A DNA stretch of 64,000 nt from Jackrogersella multiformis (taxonomy: Eukaryota > Ascomycota > Sordariomycetes > Xylariales > Hypoxylaceae). This document shows, piece by piece, positions 47,901-59,582 of this stretch (position 1 is the stretch's first letter; every line of letters begins with the position of its first letter). The notes under the pieces were generated by a model. The model was not told where the DNA came from. It saw only the letters and a list, made by a program, of their open reading frames with translations, and ran no database searches. The translations under genes were made by a program, and so were the position numbers. Location of the stretch: NCBI GenBank assembly GCA_902806575.1, contig CADCXD010000006.1, forward strand, positions 372,001 to 436,000. The letters are read 5' to 3'.

Positions 47901-48092
47901 TTATAGATAATAGAGTTCTTATCCACCCGTTCGCGCCCATGTGGTTTTTTTGGCTTCGATGGATCTCCCTTTCAAGACCACTGCCTGCTGCTCCGACCGC
48001 AATCAATCCTTATTGATCCCGTTCCGGCCTTTGACACTCCGTGATACCCAAGAGACGGTGGCTGGAAATCTCGCCGGGAAAGAGATCACGTA
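44946..48092. other. 3.1-kb gene-poor region
   Basis: The longest stretch without a supported gene outside the retrotransposon. Base composition is ordinary, with no RIP signature, and I saw no dense CCTAGGTA cluster. An (AG)n run sits at 47578-47595. The right end is the promoter and leader of the rhodopsin-like gene. No RNA gene was recognised, but tRNA or long non-coding RNA cannot be excluded by eye. Confidence 0.45.
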
Positions 48093-49553
48093 ATGGGGGA
48101 CCTATCGTCGTTAACGCCGGCCCAGCTGGAAGCCTTCCTCGACCAGCCGGCTCTGCAACCGCCGGACGGTGTCATACCCAACTTCGACAACCGGCCAAAC
48201 AAGAACTACATCGCCCAGGCCGTAGTGCCTTTCTGCTTAGTGGTTACGACGATAGCCGTATTCCTTCGGGTGTATGCTAGACTTTTCTGCATAAAGAAGA
48301 TTGGGATTCCCGATGGTGAGTGGCTTATATGACGGAAGTGACCGAACCACAGCATCTGATCTAATATTTTACTCTTAGTCTTGATGACGGTTGCCTTTGG
48401 TTGCTATGTAACGGATATCTACTTTGGCTACCGCCTGCAGGAGAACCCGGGTGTTTTCGTTCATACGTGGGACATTCGTTTGAAGGACATGTCGTCCATC
48501 CTGTACCCCTTATTCCTCAGTGCCAGCTTCTACATCGGCGTCGTCCTGACCATAAAGGCGGCGATCCTCCTCGAGTGGGCCCGAATCTTCATCCCCTACG
48601 GCGTCCGGAATCGGTTCTTCTGGTGCGTCTATGGCGTGATGGGGGCCAACACCATTTTTTACATCATAGTCCTCTTCCTCATGAACTTCGCTTGCACTCC
48701 GGTTCAGAAGAACTGGGACCCTTTATTCGTCGGCGGTTCTTGCCCCATCAACACGCAGGCCGTCAACATCGCATCGGCCGTGCTGAATCTCTTCTCGGAC
48801 GTCTTCATCCTGTTTCTGCCGCAGCGCATCATCTGGGGTCTGAAGATGTCGAAGAAGACAAAACTCGGTGTCTCAGTTATCTTCGCCATCGGTATAATGT
48901 AAGTGCCTTTTTAGCTCCTCCCCCTTTTCAATTCTTGTTGCCAGCCTAGAATAGTCCACAGCGCAATGCTAAAAATAGGTAATAGATGCTGCGTTGCAGC
49001 TGGTTTCCGCCTCGGCGCAGAAATCGACTACACCAAATCAGACGACGTCATCTACAACATATCGTCCGTCCTACTCTGGGCCCTCGCGGAGATGACATGC
49101 ATGTTCCTGGTCTTCGGGGTCCCGAGCGGCGCCAAGATCATGTCGGACAGCCAGCTCTCGAGCAAGCTAGCCTCGTCGCTGCGATCGCTGCGGGGCCGGT
49201 TCCCGCAACGCTCTACCTCGGGAGGAAGCGGGGCGGGGGCGTCGTCGTGGCCGCGCTCGAGCATGATGATGAACAGCTCGCACGCGGACTCGTCGCGCAC
49301 GTTCTACCACAAGATCGACGGCAGGAACGGCGGCGTCATGCTCACGACCATCGACTCGTCCCGGGGCCAGCCGCTGACCGAGTCCATGGAGCGCCTCAAG
49401 GACCAGACGGGCGTGCTCCCCGCCCCCGAGGCCGGCATGATACTACGGACGACGCAGTTTGTCACGCGCGAGGACTACGGGGGGTACGAGCGCGGCCTCG
49501 TGATAGGCGACGGGTACGATCGCCAGCACCCCTGGGCGAAGGACGGCGTGTAG
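48093..49553 (+). CDS. Rhodopsin-like seven-helix membrane protein (PTH11/SAT4 type)
   Basis: A fungal integral membrane protein of the rhodopsin-domain family, which includes PTH11-related receptors involved in surface or host sensing. Three exons (48093-48315, 48379-48898, 48986-49553) give 436 aa. Seven helices are seen, starting AVVPFCLVVTTIAVFLRVYARLF, with the family block KKIGIPDV split by intron one, then WDIRLKDMSSILYPLFLSASFYIGV, KAAILLEWARIFIP, the NFACTPVQKNWDP loop with a conserved Cys, and VFILFLPQRIIWGLKM. The long C-tail (about 130 residues) is Ser/Gly-rich and likely cytoplasmic. No N-terminal CFEM domain is present. The exact ligand is unknown. Confidence 0.85.
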
Positions 49554-50295
49554 GAACCCGGACGTTCCTACTCCTGTAAAGTATTTCACATGCTGGATTT
49601 CGGGTTTCGCCATTTCCGAGCTTCTCATAGCCGCCTCCTTGTATGGGATTTATTTGGCGCGGCATGGAAAAGGGCTAGGTAGGTCATAAGGAGACCTTTG
49701 GGAGTCTGAGAAGCTCTGAATAAGTAATAGGTAAGAGCAGACGAGGACTGGGCTATGCGTGTGCCGGAAATGGCCTGTTGATAGCTGTGTATTATGTATA
49801 TATAACGGTAGTTATTTACATATGGTCTCCCAACCTTGGAAATCACACGTTGTTTGGCATAGCGGTATCGAAGTTGACGTTGATATGTGCCCGGGTGAGT
49901 TATCTTCAGTATCACTTCTTCCAGTTAACTACCGTTGATTATCATATAGAATCACCGATTGGCGCGATCTTCGATGTATATCACCAATATGATATCATTT
50001 CATTCATACATTACTACCTCGAAGCATACCTAATGTAAGGTCGTAAACGATGTAGTATGACCCTGTTGTATGCCAGTCAAGGAGATAAGGGACATGCATT
50101 AAATGTAGACGAGGATATTTGACATTTCTAATAAGCTACCTAGGAAAAAATTGATAGGTACCTAGAGCTCCCTATGGATCTTTCTTAATGCCATATCAGA
50201 TAGCTTTGCGCATCTCTTGATTCACCACCGTCTTTGAAGTCCTAGTCGAAATCTCTAAGACATTGCAGCAATAGCTCTCATATAGAACCCCCCAC
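49554..50295. other. Intergenic region between convergent genes
   Basis: The 3' flanks of the rhodopsin-like gene and the 375-aa gene. One GGTACCTAG motif lies near 50157. No coding region is supported. Confidence 0.5.
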
Positions 50296-51423
50296 TCACT
50301 CCCTATCAGTATCCCCTTTAATATCATCGCCAGCATCCCATTTAGAATATAGATCCTGAGGTAGCAGCATTTTTTTATCAGCCATTGACATGACCAACTT
50401 ATCTTCCTTTTTGTCGTACTTAAGAGTCACAGTTCCTTCGCAACCTTTCACCACATCTACGATTTTGCGGATCAGCGCAGCCAGCTGTCCCAGATGCTTT
50501 TGGTTATCGCTCTCCCACTTCTTGATGTCGTCTGTCACGTTCTCTACCACTGGTACATCAAATATTTCTTGTTGATGATAAGCTCGTATAAGTCTGGAAG
50601 TTTGAGATGCCCAGAGCTGTGGTACGAGCTGGCGAAATTTTATAGGCCTAGAAGAGGCGCTCGTTTTGATTTCGAGGATAGAATCGAGAGGCACAACCTT
50701 ACCCGTCTTCTGAATAGTCAACTTGGATTTATCAGGGGAAGCTTTAGTTTGGCTGTCAGTACGATATTCCAGCTTTTCGGAACTAGGATTTGCTGAAGTT
50801 GACACGTCATCTACATATGCGTCGGTTTCATAGCGAACAATGAGAGTTAGACCACCAAACCGGTAAGAGATTATTCTATGGTGACCGGTGTTGTTTTTGA
50901 TTCCGTCAGTGGTGAAAGTGTTTTCGTACTCATGTCCAAAGCCCACGAAATCATCGTGTTTAATTCTTTTATGGGTTCTGGTCTCCTCGCGGCAGAACAG
51001 GGCGGTGTTGTTCTTAACCTCAATATTGATAGTGAATGCCTGAGGACTCTTTGGCGTAATTTTAGGGTCTACGAAACTGAGAAGCTTGCGGATATTATTT
51101 CGATCGGTCACAACGTCGACGGAGCAGATGTCAAATGAAGGGTTTGTGATGTACAGGGCGCGAAAGAGAGGTTCAAGAGGACTGTCCGGATAGCGCGCTG
51201 CATTCTGGTCGATGTACTGGAGGCCTGAATCCTTATTAATCTTCTGAGGAGCTTGAGGAGCGGACCAAAGGGACGGGATTCCAGGAACTACAATGATGGT
51301 ATTCCTGGATTTAATCCAGTTGTAAGAAGAAAGGTATTTGACATCGGTGATGGTTGCCTCTTGAGGCGTATCAAGGTTCAGAAGGTCTGATCGAGAGATC
51401 TTGGTTACAATTCTAGACGGCAT
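50296..51423 (-). CDS. Conserved fungal protein of unknown function
   Basis: A single exon of 375 aa. The block YLSSYNWI...TIIVVPGIPSLWS (residues about 30-55) and the RFGGLTLIVRYETDAYVDD segment recur in a family that fungal genomes often label geranylgeranyl pyrophosphate synthetase. I see no DDxxD prenyl-diphosphate motif, so that label is probably an error passed along. The C-terminus is Lys/Asp-rich with KYDKKEDKLVMS. No signal peptide or membrane segment is present. The family may bind nucleic acid, but nothing in the sequence proves it. The frame is intact and the ATG at 51423 is the first available. Confidence 0.68.
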   Translation of the reverse strand: MPSRIVTKISRSDLLNLDTPQEATITDVKYLSSYNWIKSRNTIIVVPGIPSLWSAPQAPQKINKDSGLQYIDQNAARYPDSPLEPLFRALYITNPSFDICSVDVVTDRNNIRKLLSFVDPKITPKSPQAFTINIEVKNNTALFCREETRTHKRIKHDDFVGFGHEYENTFTTDGIKNNTGHHRIISYRFGGLTLIVRYETDAYVDDVSTSANPSSEKLEYRTDSQTKASPDKSKLTIQKTGKVVPLDSILEIKTSASSRPIKFRQLVPQLWASQTSRLIRAYHQQEIFDVPVVENVTDDIKKWESDNQKHLGQLAALIRKIVDVVKGCEGTVTLKYDKKEDKLVMSMADKKMLLPQDLYSKWDAGDDIKGDTDRE

Positions 51424-52015
51424 TATTGAGATGGTAGACGAACAATAAAGCCTATGTTAAAAAGGTGAAGAGGTAAAATGAAGAGATGAGGTGAAGGGAT
51501 AAAAGTAATGGAGCTTTGAACTTAGGTGGGAAGTTGATAAGCTTATCCTAGGTGATTGGTATTTGTAGAAGTGACAAGGACGATTTGTGAGTTCTTTCCA
51601 TAAACTTAGGTACCTAGAGGTACCTACTGTTTGTTTTCCTAGGTATGTGTCATGGAATGTATGCCTTGGGTTAATATTTGTTACCTAAAGTAAGATATAA
51701 GGTAGGTACCTAAGGTAGTATCCTTCTGAACCGCAAATCCAACGATCGAGGAAGTTGTAAGACGGATAACATTAAAGCTTCTTAGGGTAGCAACTTTCTT
51801 CTTCTATTCTAGGTACGCACTGAGTTAGTAAGTTTATATAAATCTAACCATCTAATCTACCTTCTCATTTAACGCCTACTCACAATATTCTCACTTACAA
51901 CCTCTCCATAGATATAAATACCTCTACCGATTGGCCTTTTCGCATCCGCTTCATCTTGATATTACCGATAGTACGAGTTTCATCGTGTTCGCTGCTGTTT
52001 CCACCGGTGTAAGAG
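51424..52015. other. Spacer with CCTAGGTA motifs
   Basis: A divergent promoter space between the 375-aa gene and the 2EXR-like gene. Motif copies lie near 51610-51650 and 51700-51715. No gene is seen. Confidence 0.5.
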
Positions 52016-53134
52016 ATGGTCGTCTCTTGGGATCAAGCCAAAAAATGGGAGGGCGTGACCATCAACGGTGACTTAGTTGCGCACTATTTTGCCCTTGAAA
52101 GAACCAGAGATTGGAAAACTCGCCTACAGAAATATTGGACAAGGCAGATAGGAGTCGCCACGGAATAGGAACCTAGTGACCAGCTGGAATCTCAACGCAA
52201 AACCCGTATTGGCACTGAGTTCCACGGTTTCTTCAGCCTCCCTTTTGAGATCCGTGAATTGATATTTGCCTACATCCTCGCCAAGGGCACAGTATTTGTC
52301 CCAGGCTATGAAGCCTCCACTTGCTACTTGCGGGAGTTCGATACGAACGATCTCCACTACGATTTTTCGACTTGTGACTACTATGATAATACGTACCTAC
52401 GGTATCATGGCATTTCACCGGACTGGCAGAGAAGAGTTAGCTCCAGAGGAAAACCTATCGGCCTAATATGTGGAGTGAGTAGAGCGGTCCAACACGAAGC
52501 TATGATTACGTATTATAGCCGTAACCGCTTTGTCCTCCCGTACACTATGTGTCGTATTCCCGGACTCAACAAGTCCATTCGCTTACTACGCGACGTCAGT
52601 TACGCCTTTGATATGCGTGGCCAACCCTTTGAATTCGGTTGGGTCCGCCACTCCTTAGATCAAGCAAATACCCATCCGACCATGAACTCGATTCACGACG
52701 AGGCGATTCAGAAATTGGAGGGGGAATGGCTTGACCGAATGAGGAAGTTTCATGGAGTAAATCTTAACCGACTGCAATTGAGCTTCGAGGAGTGCTACTG
52801 CCCAGTCGGGTGTTGCCGACTAGTCAATAACGTCCTGGACATGATTCAGGTTAACGACCTGATACATCCCATGTTCGTCCCTAAGATCATCGAGATAACG
52901 GGCTGGGAAGATGAGATAGAGAAGGAATCCATTAAGGAAGCGTTAGGACTCTGGCTAGTACTAAATGCATCGGTCAATATTTTAGTCAAGGAGAAGGACT
53001 CTTTTAAGGAAGGCTTTGAGAGTTTGGTGCCAAGAAACGCACCCATCGAAGTGCGATTTGTGGGACGGTCCAAAGGCGACCTCATACGCGATATTTTAAA
53101 TCATGGGCCCTCTACTTCAGGCAGCTCATTTTAA
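52016..53134 (+). pseudogene. 2EXR/F-box-like protein gene with in-frame stop
   Basis: The frame from the ATG at 52016 (MVVSWDQAKKWEGV) stays open for 50 codons, meets TAG at 52166-52168, then continues open in the same frame to 53134. After the stop comes FHGFFSLPFEIRELIFAYIL, which fits the LPxEIRxxI start of fungal 2EXR/F-box-like proteins, and a long C-part with RAVQHEAMITYYSRNRF, ECYCPVGCC and a helical end. No ATG lies between the TAG and the domain, so without a readthrough or intron the domain would be lost. TAG could come from CAG by one C-to-T change. A non-standard intron (such as from GTTGCG near 52076) could also skip it. Function unknown; such families are large and poorly studied. 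Confidence 0.5.
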
Positions 53135-53695
53135 CTGAGTGGGTAGGGCGGTTATTGTTACTAATAACAGATGGACATAGAATTATAATCTAAGAAGTAA
53201 CTTCACTAAATCGGATTGAGTTCATAAACCTCTACGAGTCTCTTACTTCTTATTTAGACCATATATCTATAGTCTGTTAACTAGCCTGTTAAGAGTTCGG
53301 CATATATTCTAAGGGAGATATTAAGGTGTAAATCCCATCTTATTATAGCGATTATATTAAGGTTTATTATCGCACGTTCGAAAAGTTCCTAGGTTAGTCC
53401 TAGGTAATCAGGTTTGTGGGTGAGTCTTAGCCTAGATGTTCACCAGCACTCCATCAAGACAACGATAACATATATTAACGTTAGATTTTTCAAATGATAC
53501 CTTTCTAGGTAGTTTTCATGTAAATCAAACGACTCAACTGGTATGATTTTAAATATAAATAGTAGGTACCTAAATATCAAACATTACTTATTACTTCCTA
53601 TACCCTATACCCCCTACCCCCTACCCCACCATATCCTACCCCCCTTCCCCCTTTTCACCCCTACCATCATAATCGTAACTATCAGACACTACAGC
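53135..53695. other. Spacer with C-rich stretch
   Basis: It holds a run of ACCCC-type units on the plus strand at about 53598-53655 (CTATACCCCCTACCCC). It is not the fungal telomere repeat (TTAGGG/CCCTAA) and is just past the 3' end of the selenium-binding-protein-like gene. No gene is seen. Confidence 0.5.
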
Positions 53696-55431
53696 TTAAT
53701 AATAAATCGGGTTTTCTGGATCCGTAAGATCGAACACAACGGCAGAATGCGGCTTGGCTCCGCCACGGTTGGAAAATTCACGCGGGAAATCTATGCTGCG
53801 GTTGAAGCTCAGCGACCCATCGTCGAGGATGTCGATGTACAGCGCCTTGAAGTCGGCCGGAGTGTTGATCAGCCCGATATCGCCGGTCTGGACGAAGTAG
53901 TCCGTCACCACGATGTGCCTCTGGTCAGGCGTGATTTTGATGTAGTGCGGGCCGATGGTTGGCTGGTCCTCGTCCGGGTCGTCGAGCCGCTTCACGTCGT
54001 CTAGGTCGGAAATGTCGAGGGCTGCGATGTGGTCCGCCGTAGTCAGCGTGAAGTAGGCGAGCTTCCCGTCGGCTGAGATGTCGGAGCTGCGAATAGAGAC
54101 AGTTAGTTGTGTACTTAGCGAATGTTATGGTCGAGTGCTCGGTGGTAGGGATATTACGTACTAGATAGCGGTGGTGTCGCGAGCCTTGGGACCCAAGTCG
54201 TAAAGCAGTTTCGCCACGCCTTGCTTTCCGTTTCCATCCTTTCGGAAGGGGTAGATAATCCAAACTTGACCTAAGTGCACCGCGGTTGCGAGGGCAGCTC
54301 CCTCAGAATTTCCAGGGATGAACTTGACATCTTGGATACCACCACCCTGTAATAGCTGTCAGAATAGATTTCATGATACGATATTTAATACACATACATC
54401 TGGAATTTCGATCGTGCTGATGATCTCGCGTGAAGGGAGATCCCACAGGCGCAAGGTGTTGGCCCGTTCAATGCCTAAACTCGGCTTCAAGATGCTAAGG
54501 GGCACAATGAAGTCGGATGTCAAAATGACATTCTTTTCGAAGTCGACAGCAAGCCCATGTGGGGAAAACTGTTCCCCGAGAATATTCAGAGTGCCTTCAA
54601 CACTTTCCGGCCATTCGTGGATGATGTTGAATTCAGCATCGGTCTCAACAAGGCGGCCAGGCGAAGTGCCAAGCGCAGCTAGAGTATAGGTCAGCATAAC
54701 GTAGACCTGAGATATAGGCGTATAAGCTCACAGCCCATGTACGTAATAAAGAATCCTCTAAAGCCGCGGTTAGACATTTTGCTAGTGGAGAAAATTGGTT
54801 GTGAAGAGGTAGCTTACCCCTCGGGCTTTGCGCGGATCTCGTCTACGATGGATGAGAGGATGCCACGATTGCTCTTCTTGAACGTCGGCTTGTACGGATC
54901 CGTAGTATCGAAGTAAAACGCCGTGTCTTGTGTCTTTAGCAAAGACAACAATCCACCGCCGATAAGGGTCTTCCCGTCATGAGAAGGTCCGAGATGGTGG
55001 GGACTGTTGCCACTTGAAGGGACATCGGTGACCCAGAGAAGAGTACCAAAGGTATCCTACCGGAAGTCAGTTACTGAACATAATCCCGGATTGGTATGAA
55101 CTTACATCGTCAAGACTGTAAGTAGCCAGGAAGTCTATTAAGGGTTAGGAAGCCTTTTTACCCTGCCATTGTTGGATCACATACCTTTATGCTGGTTGTC
55201 ACCAGAAGCAGTCCAGAAGTATCCTATCTTCTTAGGCTTGATGTTGCTTGGTACGAAAGGTGGGCTGGGCAGGGGCGGTGTTGGGACCTGCAAGATAGGC
55301 AGAGGCGGAGCAATGTCATTCAGCGCCTCAGTGACACCAGGGATAGCAGGAATTAATGGAGGCAAGGAGAGGGCTGAAGCGGTTGGCGTAAAGAGAAGTG
55401 CTCCTAGTAGGAGCGCCGCAGGTGAAGACAT
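53696..55431 (-). CDS. Secreted selenium-binding protein/methanethiol oxidase homologue
   Basis: It resembles the SBP56/SELENBP1 family, some members of which oxidise methanethiol to formaldehyde, H2S and H2O2. Seven exons (55185-55431, 55106-55134, 54818-55056, 54732-54757, 54398-54678, 54162-54346, 53696-54086) give 465 aa; two are tiny (29 and 26 nt), and all phases agree. Family landmarks: KIGYFWTASG, WVTDVPSSGNSPHHLGPS, GTSPGRLVETD, EQFSPHGLAVDF, LRLWDLPSREI and SSFVFDLTDP-like SAVVFDLTDP near the end. An N-terminal signal peptide (about 1-20) and a Pro-rich linker precede the domain, so this copy appears to be secreted, unlike the cytosolic animal enzyme. Whether the Cys/His residues needed for oxidase activity are kept needs alignment. 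Confidence 0.78.
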
Positions 55432-57148
55432 CTTGCAGAATATCGTCTAAGCCAAAGTGAATTATCCTCACAGACGATTATTTACGGCGTATGAAGTAAG
55501 GTTGCTATTCCAAAGCATAAGATGGAGTAGACTACATGTCTTTATATAATCCAGGTCGTCATATAAGTCTTCGTGAATTCTATCTCTTCTTCGGCCATCA
55601 TTTACCAACTTCTCTCGTCATAGACGCCGTCTTCACGTCTACACGCTACCCCACGAAGTACCGGCGATCAGAATCTCACTTAAATGTTGTCATTGCTTAT
55701 TTGAATAGCATCATGAGGCTCTCGATCGTAGTGTCAGTATAGGATCGACTGTGAAGATTGGGTTTTATTGGGCAAGACGATGTTGGTGAAGTAATCGTAT
55801 ATGGTCAAGTCTAGTCACGCGAAGAGAAGAGCTGAAGTTCGAATAGCCTCATACAGGTCTGATCAGCGCCTTGCATGCTCATTCATGCAGTTCCGGCACA
55901 TTGGTAGAGCAATAGTTTACCAAATCGAGTCGTTGAGCATGGATATGTGTTGGTCTAGGCTATGAGTTGCATGAAATAGCATGGCAAGTGCCTAAAAACG
56001 CCCTAATATAATATATACAGGGCTAAACTAACGCTCCCAATAGTCTGGATTGCAACTACCGGGCTAGCAGACCCCTTAAGGCCAAGATGGAGATAGTCGT
56101 TATACCTTAGCATGACTATAAGCTTTTAAGCGTGGGGGCAGAATGACTTCATCATCAAAACTTCCAAGGTTCTCTCTAAATATGTGACTATTATAACCTC
56201 CTCAAGCGAGGAATGCATAGTAACAGTAAACTGCTGTTCAGGCACAGATATTATAACCTCTTCCCGACTGGGAGAGCCTTGTTCATATTCTACTTTAACC
56301 AAACTGAGGGGAGTATCATATTACGAGTCAAATGCATATTAAGTTAATATTGGGTGTTCTATATACAATATTCAAGTCGGTCTGTTATTATCTGTTATTA
56401 TATAATAACCAATCCAATATCATGTAATTATTGCTGGTGAAGACTAGCTGCAGGCGATCAATAGACTATCTGTTCACGGATATACCTAGAGATGGCGAAA
56501 GTGAAAATTTTCGAGTCATTTTCTTTATTTCTTAAGAGAATCTTCATATACCTGTCCGTATTTGAATACTCTAACTTAGCTACCGGCTTGACCCCTGAGA
56601 ATTATGACAGTCGTTCTTTGGCATGCCGTAACGAAGTCGCGAGATGGCGCAAGAAGTCGCTAGAAATCCTCTAAGGGTGATGGGCGCAGATAGTTCGACA
56701 TGTCCATCCTTCCACCGTAGCATCGCAGTGTAGCTCATCAAACTATGCAGTATTTATTTCCCGTTGTGATCGCTTGCCAAGGCATGACGTTATTTTAATA
56801 TGGATGGTGTTTTCGATATAGCGGCTGATTATAGGTCCCCGCACATGGCAATTAGCAACGCCGCACGGGGATCTCATCGAGTCCATCAACATTTCCGGGG
56901 TCAACCCTGCGTGGCAATGTGATGTTTGCATGTGGGGAGTTTTCGCGATGCTTGCATAATCCATCCTCTGGTCAGTCGTGGATAGCCAGGGGAACCAATG
57001 TTCTGGATATTGCAACCTGGATGCTACGGGATGCAGGTCCGCAGATTAAAAAGATACCTATATAAGTTGTATTTTACTCCCACATTATGTCCTTCTGAGC
57101 TGTAGCCATCCTCTAGTTCCTTGCTTGTGCTATAAGTTGACGGTCAAA
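55432..57148. other. Intergenic region between divergent secreted-protein genes
   Basis: The promoter side of both the SBP56-like gene and oxalate decarboxylase. No gene is recognised; frames at 55536-55742 and 56743-57015 have no support. No RIP or motif cluster is seen. Confidence 0.5.
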
Positions 57149-58648
57149 ATGCGGGTTCTCCAGATTTCGTCCTTGCTTTTAGCCGTATACGGCACTAGCG
57201 GCTCTGTTATAGAGCGCCAGAATGGAGGTGGTTTCGAAGATGGCCAGCCTGTTGATGGCAACGGCAAAGGTGCTCCAATTTTGGGTATGTCCCCGATGTG
57301 TTGCTATTATCCGTACCCCAGACGCTAACATATGTTTTGCAGGCGGCACCAATCATGCCCTTGATCTTCAGAACCCAGACAATTTGGGTCAGCAAAGCAC
57401 TGATAGCGGTGTCGTCCCAAACGCCAAGTGGAGTTTTTCTGACTCCAAGACGAGGATCTTGAAAGGCGGTTGGGTTCGAGAACAAGTTGTGACGGACCTG
57501 CCCACCAGTAAGGATATAGCAGCTGCTCAGCAGCACTTGACCAAGGGCTCAATCCGAGAACTGCACTGGCATCGAGTGGTATGTTATCGACGACCTAAAT
57601 ACAACTTTCTTGCTAACAGTTAAACCTTAGGCTGAGTGGGGATATGTGTATGCTGGCTCGATTTTGATCTCTGGCGTTGACGAGAATGGCCAGTACCAAG
57701 TTGCCAAGCTCGAGGAAGGGGATATTTGGTACTTCCCTAAAGGCGAGGCTCACACCGTCCAAGGCCTCGAGGACGACAACGAGTTCCTCTTAGTGTTTGA
57801 TGATGGAAATTTCGACGCTCTTGGGTAAGTTACTGGCCTTGATGACCTAGTCATAAGTGATACCACGCTAATCAATTCCAGAACTACATTCAATCTGGAC
57901 GACTGGATCACTCATACCCCAAAGTCTGTTTTAGCCAAGAATTTTGGACTTCCTGAAGATGTCTTTGGTTCAGTCCCGTCTCCTAACCCGTATATCCTAA
58001 ACGGGACTGTCGACAACCACAACGTGACTGGCGGCAACGGAGAGCTCACTGGCAATGCCTCTTTCGTATATTATGCCAAGGACCATCCCCTTGAGAAAGT
58101 TCCGGGAGGAGGCGGCACACTTCGCATTGTTGATGCAAGAACCTTCCCTATCGCGACAACAATAGCCGCTACCGTTGTCACTCTTGAACCTAGGGGCCTG
58201 CGAGAGCTACACTGGCACCCAAATGTAAGTCCCGTCAGATCCACCACTGCTTACCAATGCTAAGATTCTTCTAGGCGGAAGAATGGCTCTATTTCCACAA
58301 GGGGCAAGGACGCGCGACCGTATTCCTAGGCAATGCTGCCGCTCGAACTTTTGATTTCAGAGCAGGGGACACCGGTGTGTTCCCCGACAATAGTGGTTAG
58401 TTTGATCCCGTAATATTTTACATTTACATGAACTGATAGATAGCCAAGGCCATTATATCGAGAACACGTCAGACACCGAGGATCTGGTATGGATCGAGAT
58501 TTATAAGAGCGACCGAGTCGAAGATATCTCCTTGACCCAGTGGCTCGCTCTGACGCCGGCGGGTATTGTAGCTGCGACGTTGAAGATTCCCCTCGACGTC
58601 GCAGAGAATTTGCAGAAGGAGAAACAAATTCTCATCAAGAATAGGTAA
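57149..58648 (+). CDS. Oxalate decarboxylase, secreted bicupin
   Basis: Converts oxalate to formate and CO2 in a Mn-dependent reaction, protecting the fungus from its own oxalate or raising pH. Six exons (57149-57284, 57343-57578, 57631-57824, 57882-58224, 58275-58395, 58449-58648) give 409 aa. A signal peptide covers about residues 1-19. Cupin one has His120, His122 (ELHWH), Glu126 and His165 (GEAHT); cupin two repeats the pattern at His299 and His301 (ELHWHPN) with Glu305/306. The two metal sites and the DNGNFD-like linker match the fungal secreted oxalate decarboxylases. The last splice site is a weak one (GTTAGT donor), but the phase is right. Known: this family can also include oxalate oxidases; I prefer decarboxylase on the two-cupin layout. 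Confidence 0.9.
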
Positions 58649-59582
58649 CTGTTCTGCATATCTGGACTGGCAGGTTATATGCTGTGGAATGTGTCACTCC
58701 TAATGTTTAAATCCTAATGGTCCTTAGATGAGTAGTGGTATCGCAGGACACAAGGTTATTGCTCTATTCGTGTTAGTAGGGCATTTTGGAATTTACGTAA
58801 TTTTTAATTGACACATAAACCACACCAATACCTTATGGTTCCGCTCACATGCGTATTGTTCCGGTCTTCTTACTTGCCAACGCTCGTATCTTGAGTGTGA
58901 CAAGTATGTAGCACGACAGCAAGTATTGCATGAGGTAGTCATCGTTCCCACAGCCCCCAATGAGCCCTAGGTAGTTCGGATAGTTGATAATTAGATGAGT
59001 ATGCGATCAAGTCCCTGCTTGAACCCCGCTCAAAGATTCATCGTCAGCTAAATGAAGCTAAATGAGACTTTGTCTTTCATCTCGTAGCGGGGCGCCCAAT
59101 CGCTTCCAAGACATCGATATGGATACTTGGGTACCCAGGTAGGTAGACAAACCCCAGAAAGACTTTAATCAGGATGGAATTAGCGAGCATCACTCATGTG
59201 AATGCCACGTTGCTGGCCGCAGATCGATGCCTTGCTTTCTTTTTCGTAGTTGGGGGCTGGAATACGATAGAGCCATTCATGCATGTTGGAGGGTGAGATT
59301 TCGATATCACCGTCATCTCATTTGCATGCCGCTACCAATAATCAGCCAATAAATCTCAGCCGACATAAATAGCGATGCTAACAAAAAGTGCAACTGTACA
59401 AATCCGGCCATCCCGATGTAGTCAGCCCTAACGAACAGAGCCTTGAGCCCTTTGAAGATGGACGATCATAAAATCAATCGGGCTCGCTCCGTCGAACACG
59501 ATGGTAACTTCTCACCTGCCTCTCTCGCCCACCGCCTGTCATCACCCTCGACAGTTAGAACGGAGGGTATCTCAAAAACAAG
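58649..59582. other. Intergenic region
   Basis: The 3' flank of oxalate decarboxylase and promoter of the next gene. A GGTACCCAGGTAGGTAG motif variant lies near 59141. No gene is seen. Confidence 0.5.

Noticed and set aside
53598..53655. Telomere-like repeat (C-rich run)
   Set aside because: Units are CTACCCC/CTATACCCC, not CCCTAA; it is an internal low-complexity run.
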